A stretch of DNA of 64,000 bases from Dyadobacter subterraneus (GTDB lineage Bacteria; Bacteroidota; Bacteroidia; Cytophagales; Spirosomataceae): assembly GCF_015221875.1 (NCBI RefSeq), contig NZ_JACYGY010000001.1, positions 2,706,501-2,770,500 of the forward strand, written 5' to 3'. This document shows positions 1 to 8,612 of this stretch, piece by piece (the stretch's first letter is position 1; each line of letters opens with the position of its first letter). The translations under genes were made by a program, and so were the position numbers. Below the pieces are notes generated by a model that did not search any database, had not been told where the DNA came from, and worked only from the letters and a program-made list of their open reading frames with translations.

Positions 1-2249
1 TTAAGGGCGTTTACGCCCGCTTGCAAGAAAGAGTTGAAGCTGCCCGTAAAATCGAAGGGCGGGCCTTGACCTTGGCAGAAAAAATATTGTACTCTCATTT
101 GTGGGAGGGAACACCTTCTCAGGTTTATGAGCGAGGTAAGTCTTATGTAGATTTTGCTCCTGACCGCGTTGCGATGCAGGATGCAACTGCGCAAATGGCT
201 CTTTTACAATTTATGCAGGCTGGAAGGCCACAGGTTGCAGTTCCGTCTACCGTGCATTGCGATCACCTTATTCAGGCAGAAGTAGGTGCCGTTGCTGATT
301 TGCAGACAGCAAAAGATAAAAATAAAGAAGTATATGATTTCCTTGCTTCGGTATCCAACAAATATGGTATCGGATTCTGGAAACCAGGTGCGGGTATTAT
401 TCACCAGGTTGTTTTGGAAAACTATGCATTTCCAGGCGGTATGATGATTGGTACAGATTCCCACACACCTAATGCAGGTGGTTTGGGTATGGTAGCGATT
501 GGTGTGGGTGGTGCAGATGCGAGTGATGTCATGTCAGGATTGGCCTGGGAGCTTAAAATGCCTAAGCTGATCGGTGTTAAGCTTACAGGAAAACTGAGCG
601 GATGGGCAGCTGCGAAAGATGTTATTCTTTGGGTTGCGGGTCAGCTGACTGTAAAAGGTGGTACTGGCTGTATTGTTGAATATTTTGGAGAAGGTGCTGA
701 AAGTCTTTCTTGTACAGGAAAAGGAACCATCTGTAACATGGGTGCCGAAATTGGAGCTACCACTTCTATTTTCGCCTATGACCAGAAAATGGATGCTTAC
801 CTTCGCTCCACTGCACGTGCTGATGTAGCGGATGCTGCAAATGCTGTTGCCGGTTATTTACGCGCGGATGATGAGGTTTATGCAAATCCAGCTGCCTATT
901 ATGATCAGTTAATAGAACTCGATCTTTCAACGCTTGAACCGCATGTGAACGGTCCGTTTACTCCGGACTTGGCCTGGCCACTTTCTAAATTTGCTACGGC
1001 GGTTAAGGAAAACGGATGGCCGGAAGTTCTTTCAGTTGGTTTAATTGGTTCTTGCACTAACTCTTCTTACGAAGATATCAGCCGTGCCGCTTCTCTGGCA
1101 CAACAGGCTGTTGATAAAAAACTGGTTGTAACCTCTGAATATACAATTACGCCAGGTTCTGAGCAAGTTCGTTTCACAGTAGACCGTGATGGTTTCCTTG
1201 ATACTTTCGCTCAAATTGGTGGAGTAGTTTTGGCTAATGCTTGCGGGCCTTGTATTGGTCAGTGGGCGCGTCATGGTGCGGAAAAAGGTGAGAAAAACTC
1301 AATTATCACTTCTTTCAACCGTAACTTCTCGAAACGTGCGGATGGTAATCCAAACACGCACTCGTTCGTCGCTTCTCCTGAAATTGTAACGGCTTTGGCC
1401 ATTGCGGGACGGTTAACTTTTGACCCCCGTACAGATACAATAACAAATTCAGAAGGCGTTGAAGTAATGCTTGACGAACCATCCGGATGGGAACTTCCTT
1501 CAAAAGGATTTGCTGTTGAAGATGCAGGCTATCAGGCACCAGCCGAAGATGGATCGAAAGTTCAGGTTTTGGTTAGTCCAACTTCTGATCGTCTGCAATT
1601 GCTTGAACCGTTCAAAGCCTGGGAAGGTACAGATCTTAAAGGATTGAAATTGCTGATCAAAGCAAAAGGAAAATGTACGACTGACCATATTTCTATGGCT
1701 GGTCCGTGGTTGAAATACCGCGGTCACCTCGACAATATTTCTAACAATATGTTAATCGGCGCGGTTAACTTTTACAACGAAAAAACGAACACTGTTAAAA
1801 ACCAATTAACCGGTACTTACGGTGAAGTTCCGGCGGTACAGCGTGATTACAAAGCGCATGGTATCGGAACAATCGTTGTGGGTGATGAAAACTACGGTGA
1901 AGGTTCTTCACGTGAGCACGCAGCCATGGAGCCGCGTTTCTTAGGTGCCAGAGCAATTCTTGTAAAATCTTTTGCCCGTATCCACGAAACGAACTTGAAA
2001 AAACAAGGCATGCTGGCTTTGACTTTTGCCAATACTGCTGACTATGATAAAATTCAGGAAGACGATACAATTGATATTACAGGTTTGCAAACTTTCGCTC
2101 CAGGGGTTCAGCTGACTATTGTTTTACATCATTCGGATGGTACAACCGAGGAATTCCCGGTAAACCATACTTACAACGAACAACAGATTGAATGGTTTAA
2201 AGAGGGTTCTGCTTTGAACATTATTCGTAAATCCGTAAATGCTGCATAA
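1..2249 (+). CDS. acn: Aconitate hydratase, 5' end cut by window
   Basis: TCA-cycle aconitase, which interconverts citrate and isocitrate with a [4Fe-4S] cluster in the cytoplasm. The frame is already open at base 3, so the true start lies outside the window; 748 residues are visible, close to the roughly 755 usual for the mitochondrial-type family, so only a few N-terminal residues are missing. Counting from the first full codon, the cluster cysteines are C351 (in [10 protein letters not shown]) and C414 and C417 (in [10 protein letters not shown]). Their 63- and 3-residue spacing equals that of the mitochondrial enzyme. The C-terminal swivel domain carries [18 protein letters not shown] strong terminator follows directly, so it ends a transcription unit. 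Confidence 0.97.
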   Translation, partial: KGVYARLQERVEAARKIEGRALTLAEKILYSHLWEGTPSQVYERGKSYVDFAPDRVAMQDATAQMALLQFMQAGRPQVAVPSTVHCDHLIQAEVGAVADLQTAKDKNKEVYDFLASVSNKYGIGFWKPGAGIIHQVVLENYAFPGGMMIGTDSHTPNAGGLGMVAIGVGGADASDVMSGLAWELKMPKLIGVKLTGKLSGWAAAKDVILWVAGQLTVKGGTGCIVEYFGEGAESLSCTGKGTICNMGAEIGATTSIFAYDQKMDAYLRSTARADVADAANAVAGYLRADDEVYANPAAYYDQLIELDLSTLEPHVNGPFTPDLAWPLSKFATAVKENGWPEVLSVGLIGSCTNSSYEDISRAASLAQQAVDKKLVVTSEYTITPGSEQVRFTVDRDGFLDTFAQIGGVVLANACGPCIGQWARHGAEKGEKNSIITSFNRNFSKRADGNPNTHSFVASPEIVTALAIAGRLTFDPRTDTITNSEGVEVMLDEPSGWELPSKGFAVEDAGYQAPAEDGSKVQVLVSPTSDRLQLLEPFKAWEGTDLKGLKLLIKAKGKCTTDHISMAGPWLKYRGHLDNISNNMLIGAVNFYNEKTNTVKNQLTGTYGEVPAVQRDYKAHGIGTIVVGDENYGEGSSREHAAMEPRFLGARAILVKSFARIHETNLKKQGMLALTFANTADYDKIQEDDTIDITGLQTFAPGVQLTIVLHHSDGTTEEFPVNHTYNEQQIEWFKEGSALNIIRKSVNAA

Positions 2250-2271
2250 GCTTTTGGTTAATAGATTTTTC

Positions 2272-2300
2272 AAAAAGCTTCTGGAAACAGGAGCTTTTTT
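2272..2300 (+). terminator. Terminator after aconitase
   Basis: AAAAAGCTtCTG, a GAAA tetraloop, then CAGgAGCTTTTTTT: a stable stem followed by a T-run, 22 bp after the aconitase stop codon. Confidence 0.9.
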
Positions 2301-2409
2301 TATGAATTATTTTTCTGATAATCGAATTAATATTGCTGACTATTAAGTGCCTATCTATTTTTCAACAAAGTTCGAAGATTAAAATAACATTATTATACAT
2401 AATCTGTTT

Positions 2410-2454
2410 TTTGATTATCGGATAATCATTTAGCTTTGTTGATTGATCAATCAG
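2410..2454 (+). promoter_or_regulatory. Promoter with two palindromic operators
   Basis: A Bacteroidota-type core promoter is visible: TTTG at 2410-2413 and TAGCTTTG (TAnnTTTG) at 2431-2438, 17 bp apart. The spacer is filled by a perfect palindrome TGATTATC-g-GATAATCA (2412-2428). A second perfect palindrome TGATTGATCAATCA (2440-2453) sits just after the -7 box, where transcription should begin. This arrangement suits repression by a dimeric regulator, and the second site is of the size TetR-family proteins bind. No regulator gene is adjacent. The promoter reads into the metallo-hydrolase gene at 2521. Confidence 0.65.
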
Positions 2455-2520
2455 TCGGTTTATTTAATTAACATAAATTGTGAATAACCACAGATTGAAA
2501 AAAAGAAGAGATAACCCACA

Positions 2521-3639
2521 ATGAAAAAAATAATTTTAAAAATGTTAGCAGGAATTTTAATATTGACGGTCGTGCTGATCGCCGCAGTATATATATTTTT
2601 ACAGCAGGAACAATTTGGAAAAGCACCCTCCGGAGCCAGATTGGAAAGAATTCAAAAATCACCTAACTACCGTGACGGTCAGTTTCAAAATTTAAGTGTC
2701 ACACCGGATCTTGCAGAAGGTGTAACTTACTACAAGGTGTTGAAAGACTTTATTTTTGATAAAAGCAAAAGGCTTAAACCAGAGTCAGTTTTGCCTTCGG
2801 TGAAATCGGATCTATTGCATCTTGATCCAAATGAAGATGTATTAGTATGGTTTGGACATTCATCTTATTTCATGCAGATTGACGGTAAAACAATGCTTAT
2901 CGATCCTGTTTTTAGCGGCGCAGCTTCTCCGGTTAAATTCACAACACCAAGTTTTCCAGGAAGTGATGTTTATTCAGTAGATGATTTTCCGGCAATCGAT
3001 TACCTTTTTATCTCTCATGATCACTGGGATCACCTGGATTATGAAACGGTTTTGAAATTGAAATCAAAAGTTAAAAGAGTGATTACCGGATTAGGAACCG
3101 GAGAACATTTCGAAAGGTGGGGATATGATCTTTCCAAAATTGAAGAAAAGGATTGGAATGAAGAGGTGATTCTGGGAGATGGTTTTATTGTCAATGTTAC
3201 GCCGGGAAGACATTTCTCAGGCAGAGGATTTGCAAGAAACCGGGCAATGTGGGTTTCATTTGTCCTTCAAACGCCGACAAAAAAGATTTTCCTGGGCGGG
3301 GATTCAGGATACGATACGCATTTCAAAAAAATAGGAGACAAGTTCGGGCCGTTTGATCTGGCGCTTTTGGAGTGTGGACAATACAATTATAACTGGAAAT
3401 ACATTCACATGATGCCGGAAGAAACGGCTCAGGCAGCAGTGGATTTGAAAGCAAAAAAATTAATGCCTGTTCACTGGGCAAAATTTGCTTTAGGTCAGCA
3501 TGATTGGGATGAACCTATCATTCGTGTTAGTAAAGCGAGCAAAGTGAAAAATCTGCCGCTTCTTACACCAATGATAGGAGAGGTAGTAAATCTGAATGAG
3601 GACAAAGTTTTTCCTGCCTGGTGGGAAAATGTCAAATAG
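2521..3639 (+). CDS. Membrane-anchored MBL-fold metallo-hydrolase (UlaG/NAPE-PLD-like)
   Basis: A 372-residue protein with one N-terminal hydrophobic segment (about residues 5-27, signal anchor or uncleaved signal), so the catalytic domain should face the periplasm. The metallo-beta-lactamase fold is shown by HDHWDH at 166-171, a later TPGRHFSGRG histidine, GGDSGYD and a C-terminal PVHWAKF. The opening WFGHSSYFMQIDGKTMLIDP is typical of the UlaG/NAPE-PLD-like branch (lactonase, phosphodiesterase or phospholipase D-like activities). The substrate cannot be told from sequence. It is monocistronic, with a convergent lipoprotein gene 38 bp downstream. The palindromes upstream suggest it is inducible. 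Confidence 0.85.
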   Translation: MKKIILKMLAGILILTVVLIAAVYIFLQQEQFGKAPSGARLERIQKSPNYRDGQFQNLSVTPDLAEGVTYYKVLKDFIFDKSKRLKPESVLPSVKSDLLHLDPNEDVLVWFGHSSYFMQIDGKTMLIDPVFSGAASPVKFTTPSFPGSDVYSVDDFPAIDYLFISHDHWDHLDYETVLKLKSKVKRVITGLGTGEHFERWGYDLSKIEEKDWNEEVILGDGFIVNVTPGRHFSGRGFARNRAMWVSFVLQTPTKKIFLGGDSGYDTHFKKIGDKFGPFDLALLECGQYNYNWKYIHMMPEETAQAAVDLKAKKLMPVHWAKFALGQHDWDEPIIRVSKASKVKNLPLLTPMIGEVVNLNEDKVFPAWWENVK

Positions 3640-3677
3640 AAGATTGTTCAACTTTGTATGCTAATTTTGAATATCGA

Positions 3678-4418
3678 TTAAATGTCATTAAGCATTTTTA
3701 AAACCTTATCAAAGGATTTGGAATAAGTCGATAATCGACCATTTACAGCGGTAATCTTGCCATAAGCAGCATAAAATCCTAATGATTCATTTCTTGTAAG
3801 TCGGATTGCCTTATCTCTTTCGTCGTTAATGAAAATAGAATCATTAGAATTTTCTGTCGATGCAACTATGGGATATCTTTCTTTGTAAAATAATGTTACT
3901 TCTTTCTCTACGGCTTCTGTATCAGCAAAATCCATAATGACACCAACAAGATTGTCATATTCGAAAATGTAGATAATCCGGTTTAAACTTGGGCCACCAT
4001 TGTAGATCAAAACATTTTCTGACTCCTGAGTAAGAAATTTATTAGTTATCAGTTTAGTAGTTGCCTTATCCTGGCCAAATTGAAAATCCGGTTCACGCAC
4101 CAGGGAGCTGTATTCAGATACAATTATCCTTGATTTAAAAGTTTGATCTTTTAACCTTGCTGTAATTGTTGAAGAGCCTATTTTACGGGCTTTGAAATTA
4201 CCATCTGTGCTGATTGTCCCAACGTTGTCGTCACTGGAATTCCAGTTAAAGGAAGAACCAGGAAGGATTTCATTTCCTTTTTTTATTACAAACTGATGAC
4301 TCTGGTTATATTTCAATTCTACAACATCGGAATCAATTTTACTTTCCGGTTCCGCTTCTTTTGAACAGGAGACAAACCAACTCGCAGAGATCAGTAGAAG
4401 TAGCAATCCTTTATTCAT
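3678..4418 (-). CDS. Ig-like (BIG2-type) lipoprotein
   Basis: A 246-residue probable lipoprotein: a short hydrophobic signal ending in WFVSC with C18 as the lipidated residue. Residues about 30-100 look like a bacterial Ig-like group 2 domain (KKGNEILPGSSFNWNSSDD, then STDGNFKARKIGSSTITA), the repeat in which a constant 'assumption' strand precedes a contrast such as 'DDNVGTIS'. The C-terminal 140 residues are not recognised. It probably sits in the outer membrane or periplasm. It has no evident operon partner; the next minus-strand gene lies 296 bp upstream, and the gap between shows no clear feature. Confidence 0.75.
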   Translation of the reverse strand: MNKGLLLLLISASWFVSCSKEAEPESKIDSDVVELKYNQSHQFVIKKGNEILPGSSFNWNSSDDNVGTISTDGNFKARKIGSSTITARLKDQTFKSRIIVSEYSSLVREPDFQFGQDKATTKLITNKFLTQESENVLIYNGGPSLNRIIYIFEYDNLVGVIMDFADTEAVEKEVTLFYKERYPIVASTENSNDSIFINDERDKAIRLTRNESLGFYAAYGKITAVNGRLSTYSKSFDKVLKMLNDI

Positions 4419-4714
4419 GGTGTAAATAGTTGTTGAAGGATTATATCATAGATTAAAGCTATAATTTATATAATTTACATCTTAAATAAAATAATTATAC
4501 AAACCAGAAAAAGGCAACTCAGTTATTGCAGGTAAATCAGGCTTATTATTTTGAAGAAGATACCGGCGAATAATCCTGAAATTTGAAGTAGAGGGATTTA
4601 ACAGACGCAGGTAAAACAGGACTTCGGGAAAACGGATTAAACCGGTGGTTTTACAGGAATATAACTTTGGACAGGAGCGGAAATGGAAATTTTAACACAA
4701 ATAGGCACAGGTAA
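4419..4714. other. Intergenic gap without recognised feature
   Basis: Nearly 300 bp between two minus-strand genes. It should hold the promoter of the lipoprotein gene on the minus strand. I see no ORF, hairpin terminator or repeat. Confidence 0.5.
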
Positions 4715-5395
4715 TTAGCTTTCTTCCACAACCTCACGATCCATTACTACTTTATTTGTAGTTTCATAAAGTGGCAGTGTTCCCAGAAATTTCTTGGAGC
4801 AGTAGTAATTCAGATAAGCAAAAAACGGTGCTGCAAGAACATCCATACTATAATGAACGTGTTGAAAAAGTAGCAAGAGACCGACGATAGCAGTTGAAAA
4901 CAAGACAAAAAGTTTATCATTTTTCTTTTCCAGACAAAGATAGATCAGGAATAAAGTTGCCGTGTGGCCGGAATAGAAAAGATCTTTCGTGATGAAAACC
5001 TGACCGTAGAAATAATTGCTTAACGGATCTCTCAGCGGTATCAACCCTTCCGGTGCGTTCAGGGGAACCAGCGTAATAGTAATAATTCTGGTAAGGCACA
5101 ATGCAACATACGACCACAAAAATCCAAGAAAAATCATCGGATTGTATAAAAAACGAACCGTTGCCAGGCCTACACATGACCAGATCAGAATGAATATTAT
5201 TTCCGAGCAATCCTTCGCTGGTAATATGGAAAGCAAAATATCATTAATAGCAACGCCTTCCCGGACTTCAATAGCCTGGAAAAAGTGATTTAGAAAAAAT
5301 GAAATAACACAAAGTATCAAAAAGCCGGAAATCACGGTAGTTTTATACGATTTTTTCTGCCATGATTCTTTCCAGATATTGGAAATCATATTCAA
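4715..5395 (-). CDS. PAP2_C / sphingomyelin-synthase-like integral membrane protein
   Basis: A 226-residue protein with about six hydrophobic segments. Near the C terminus it has DLFYSGHT (SGHT at 142-145) and HYSMDV (181-186), which resemble motifs D3 (SGHT) and D4 (HYTxDV) of sphingomyelin synthases and related PAP2_C lipid phosphotransferases. Their two histidines and aspartate form the catalytic triad. An arginine segment (LTRIITITLVPL, residues about 101-112) stands where motif D2 lies. A role in head-group transfer or dephosphorylation of a lipid in the inner membrane follows from the family. The substrate is unknown; many Bacteroidota make sphingolipids. Monocistronic. Confidence 0.75.
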   Translation of the reverse strand: MNMISNIWKESWQKKSYKTTVISGFLILCVISFFLNHFFQAIEVREGVAINDILLSILPAKDCSEIIFILIWSCVGLATVRFLYNPMIFLGFLWSYVALCLTRIITITLVPLNAPEGLIPLRDPLSNYFYGQVFITKDLFYSGHTATLFLIYLCLEKKNDKLFVLFSTAIVGLLLLFQHVHYSMDVLAAPFFAYLNYYCSKKFLGTLPLYETTNKVVMDREVVEES

Positions 5396-5569
5396 TAACG
5401 GGTATCTTATTTATAAAGTAATTGGTGTCTGTATTCAATCTGACAATGAAAAATACAATTTTTCATTGTTTAGTGCTACTGTGATTTGTAATAGTAATCC
5501 GGGGTAAAAGTATATAAATTAATGGAAAGCTAAATGCCCGTTTATCCAATGGAGAATTATCTAATTAAA

Positions 5570-6412
5570 TTATAATCCTGGCTGTTTTTCACTTATCGTT
5601 TTGCTGATGGATTCAATAAAATTCTTCACGAATTTATCTCTTGTTTCATGCGTTAAAAGGTCCAGTGACAAATACGGATTAAGGTCTTCCAATTCAACTA
5701 ACAATAAGTCACCATCCGAAGTTCTACACGCATCAACGCGTTGTATTCCGTGAGTTACTGTATTCCAAGTTATAAATTGAGTTGCAAAAGTTAAATCTTC
5801 CGCTGTTGCTTCATAAATTTCCAAATTCCATCTTTTGGTTTTGTCCGGCGCGTAGAGTGCATATTGAAAATCTTTATCAATAAAGTAAAACGACACTTCA
5901 TAAATAAAATCAACAAAAGGCTGAACAATATTCCCGTCCAGTTCAATTGTAGCCAATGCTTCTTTATCTATAACCTGCATACCAATGGAATCAGCTCCAT
6001 CTTTCAGTTTAACCATATATTTATCACTTTCCGGCAGAAATGATAAATCTTGTAATTGTTCAATTGTAGGGATCACCGGATAGCCTGCTTTTGTAAGCTC
6101 AGTCAAATAGGATTTTCCCTTCATATCAGCTTTCCCTGTCATTGTGTTATAACAGGCTATGTTTTTTGTATTAATCCGGGTAATAAATGAATTATAATAA
6201 TTTTTGTAGTGGAGTACCGGTCCGGTATTTCTGAATACAATGAGGTCAACCATTTCCTCAAACCTGGCAGAGTCACAGGGGTGGCATAGTAGAATATCAA
6301 AGCTTTCACGCAGCCTGGAGGTTAGGTATAAATCCTCTTCGTAATATTTTCTTCCTTTTGCTTCAAAATATAAATCAGTAAGATATAGGATAGAATATTT
6401 TTTCAATGTCAT
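5570..6412 (-). CDS. ATP-grasp domain protein, substrate unknown
   Basis: A 280-residue soluble protein with no signal peptide. The second half has ATP-grasp hallmarks: YMVKLKDGADSIGMQVI (a lysine strand that would clamp ATP), NIVQPFVDFIYEVSFYFI, QRVDACR and LLLVELEDLNPYLSLDLL. The last resembles the metal-binding Glu/Asn strand followed by the substrate edge seen in many ATP-grasp ligases. The N-terminal part (about 1-110) looks like the preATP-grasp fold. Such enzymes join a carboxylate to an amine or thiol via an acyl phosphate. Nothing beside it suggests a substrate. It is transcribed away from the TldD operon across a 414-bp divergent gap. Confidence 0.7.
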   Translation of the reverse strand: MTLKKYSILYLTDLYFEAKGRKYYEEDLYLTSRLRESFDILLCHPCDSARFEEMVDLIVFRNTGPVLHYKNYYNSFITRINTKNIACYNTMTGKADMKGKSYLTELTKAGYPVIPTIEQLQDLSFLPESDKYMVKLKDGADSIGMQVIDKEALATIELDGNIVQPFVDFIYEVSFYFIDKDFQYALYAPDKTKRWNLEIYEATAEDLTFATQFITWNTVTHGIQRVDACRTSDGDLLLVELEDLNPYLSLDLLTHETRDKFVKNFIESISKTISEKQPGL

Positions 6413-6826
6413 AAAAAGAGATAATAATAGTTCGGTTGCAATATAATGTTTTGAATTGTCAGAGCCCCGATTTTAAAAGTAATTAGCCGACGATCAATTC
6501 TAACAGTAAAAGCGCCAATCAAAATTGTCAAATTTTGTGTATGAAATTTAAACGTGTTGAAACCCTTGGATGAAGTCTCATCTGGTAAACCGGAGACATA
6601 AATTTTGAAGAAGTCTCTTTTATTATAGATTATATGGAGAATGTCGAATTGTATCTTTTTGTGTTGCTGTCAAATTAATATTATGCAAAAATTTATTTGG
6701 TAAAATTGTCCTTTCTAAGGTTTTTATCTAACTTGACGCTGTGAGCGCAGAATATTCTCATTTTATTAAATTGGCTAAAAAATATCATTTTTCTTCATCA
6801 TATATTTATAAAGTTTTGCCAGGCGA
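6413..6826. other. Divergent intergenic region (414 bp)
   Basis: AT-rich region between the ATP-grasp gene (minus) and the first tldD (plus). It should contain both promoters. I could not place a convincing TAnnTTTG box or operator, and no ORF or repeat is evident. Confidence 0.5.
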
Positions 6827-8470
6827 ATGAAAAGAAGAGATTTTATGCAGATGACTGGTATGGGAATGGGCGCATTAATGTTGCCATCTGTTCCCATATT
6901 TGGAAGCAACGTTTCAAGCGAACATTTACTGGAACCAGGCATTGATGTAGCTTTGAAAAAAAGATACGCCGACATTGCCCTGAATGCTACAAAAAGTAAG
7001 GGCGCCACCTATACAGATGTGCGCATAGGAAGGTATTTGCAACAGTTTGTATTTACAAGAGAAAGGCAGGTTCAGAATATTGTGAATGCCGAATCTTTTG
7101 GCGTTGGAATCCGGGTTATAGCCAATGGAACATGGGGATTTTCTGCAACCAGTGATGTAACACCCGAAGGTATTGCAAAATGCGCGGAAACTGCCGTAGC
7201 TATTGCCAAAGCAAACTCAAAATTCCAAAAGGATCCGGTGGTTTTGGCTCCGCAAAAGGGAGTTGCGGAAGTTTCCTGGAAAACGCCGATCAAAAAAAAT
7301 GCGTTCGAAATACCTACTGCACAAAAGATAGATTTGTTGATGAATGTTAACGGCAAAGCCATGGAAAATGGTGCAGGCTTTGTTACTTCCAATATTTTTT
7401 CAGTTAACGAACAGAAATATTTTGCCTCTTCGGATGGTTCCTACATTGATCAGGATATTCATCGGATATGGCCTACATTTACAGTAACGGCAATCGATAA
7501 AGCTGCCGGGAAATTCAAAACCCGGGGTGCGCTAAGTTCTCCGATGGGCATGGGTTACGAATATCTGGACGGTCTTGCTGCTGAAAAAATTGCGGGTCCA
7601 AACGGAACGGTCGGTTATCGTAGTTCCTATGATATGGTTGAAGACGCGATTTTAGCCGCAAAACAAGCGAAGGAGAAACTTACTACTAAATCGGTTTTGC
7701 CGGGAAAATATGATCTTGTTCTTGACCCAAATCATTTGGGCCTGACGATTCATGAATCCGTCGGCCATCCGACTGAACTTGATCGTGTATTAGGTTATGA
7801 AGCCAATTACGCCGGAACAAGTTTCGCTACTTTGGATAAATGGGAATCGAAAAAATTCAACTACGGAAGCAAACTTGTCAACATCGTTGCCGACAGAATT
7901 CAGCCGCACACTTTGGGTGCCGTTGGTTTTGATGACGAAGGTGTTCCAGCCAAAGAATGGGATATTATTAAGGATGGAATTCTGGTCAATTATCAGGCTA
8001 TTCGCGATCAGGTTAAAATCATTGGAGGTAAAGAATCAAACGGTTGCTGTTATGCCGACAACTGGGATTCTGTACAATTTCAAAGAATGCCCAATATTTC
8101 TCTTCGTCCTGGAACGGAGAAGCGTAGTGTTTTGGATATGATCAAAGGCGTTGAAAAAGGAATTTATATCATCGGCGCCGGTTCTTATTCCATTGACCAA
8201 CAACGTTATAACTTCCAGTTTGGCGGACAGGTTTTCTATGAAATCAAAAAAGGTGAAATCGTGGGAATGCTGGATGACGTTGCTTATCAATCAAACACGC
8301 AGGAATTCTGGAATTCCTGTACGCAGATTTGTGATAAAGATGACTATCGGACTTTCGGATCTTTTTTCGACGGAAAAGGACAACCTTCTCAAATCAGCGC
8401 CGTTGCTCATGGAAGTGCGACCACCCGGTTTGATGGCGTGAATGTGATTAATACGGGGAGAAAAATATAA
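6827..8470 (+). CDS. tldD: TldD-family metallopeptidase with Tat-type signal (copy 1)
   Basis: A 547-residue catalytic subunit of a TldD/TldE peptidase. The metal site is HESVGH at 309-314 (HExxxH). A Cys pair (C498, C502) in FWNSCTQIC lies where TldD has its third metal ligand. In E. coli the TldD/E dimer degrades unstructured peptides and matures some RiPPs. Here the N terminus MKRRDFMQMTG plus a hydrophobic stretch to about residue 28 looks like a Tat signal, which E. coli TldD lacks, so export to the periplasm is inferred. It is the first gene of a long co-directional block. The downstream gap of 142 bp holds an inverted-repeat element. A second, closely similar copy follows at 10031. Confidence 0.92.
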   Translation: MKRRDFMQMTGMGMGALMLPSVPIFGSNVSSEHLLEPGIDVALKKRYADIALNATKSKGATYTDVRIGRYLQQFVFTRERQVQNIVNAESFGVGIRVIANGTWGFSATSDVTPEGIAKCAETAVAIAKANSKFQKDPVVLAPQKGVAEVSWKTPIKKNAFEIPTAQKIDLLMNVNGKAMENGAGFVTSNIFSVNEQKYFASSDGSYIDQDIHRIWPTFTVTAIDKAAGKFKTRGALSSPMGMGYEYLDGLAAEKIAGPNGTVGYRSSYDMVEDAILAAKQAKEKLTTKSVLPGKYDLVLDPNHLGLTIHESVGHPTELDRVLGYEANYAGTSFATLDKWESKKFNYGSKLVNIVADRIQPHTLGAVGFDDEGVPAKEWDIIKDGILVNYQAIRDQVKIIGGKESNGCCYADNWDSVQFQRMPNISLRPGTEKRSVLDMIKGVEKGIYIIGAGSYSIDQQRYNFQFGGQVFYEIKKGEIVGMLDDVAYQSNTQEFWNSCTQICDKDDYRTFGSFFDGKGQPSQISAVAHGSATTRFDGVNVINTGRKI

Positions 8471-8476
8471 ATAAAA

Positions 8477-8557
8477 CAGCTTTCGGCGGTCGGCTATCGG
8501 CCGTCAGCTGTCAGATTGATTAAGTTGATAGCCAATTGCCGAAAGCCGATGGCCGAA
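8477..8557. repeat. Inverted-repeat element, GGCTTTCGGC type (copy 1)
   Basis: A GC-rich element fills the gap between the first tldD and its partner. The left arm (8477-8510) is itself an imperfect palindrome beginning CAGCTTTCGGCGGTCGGC. The right arm (8527-8557) contains GCCGAAAGCCGATGGCCGAA, roughly its inverse complement. The element at 14675-14768 has the same words in inverted order. It is probably a dispersed REP-like element; an RNA hairpin formed here could affect expression of the downstream gene. Confidence 0.65.
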
Positions 8558-8612
8558 GTATTTAAAGAAATTCCTGCCTAACTGACTGTTTATAAATTAA
8601 ATTTTTTCTAAC

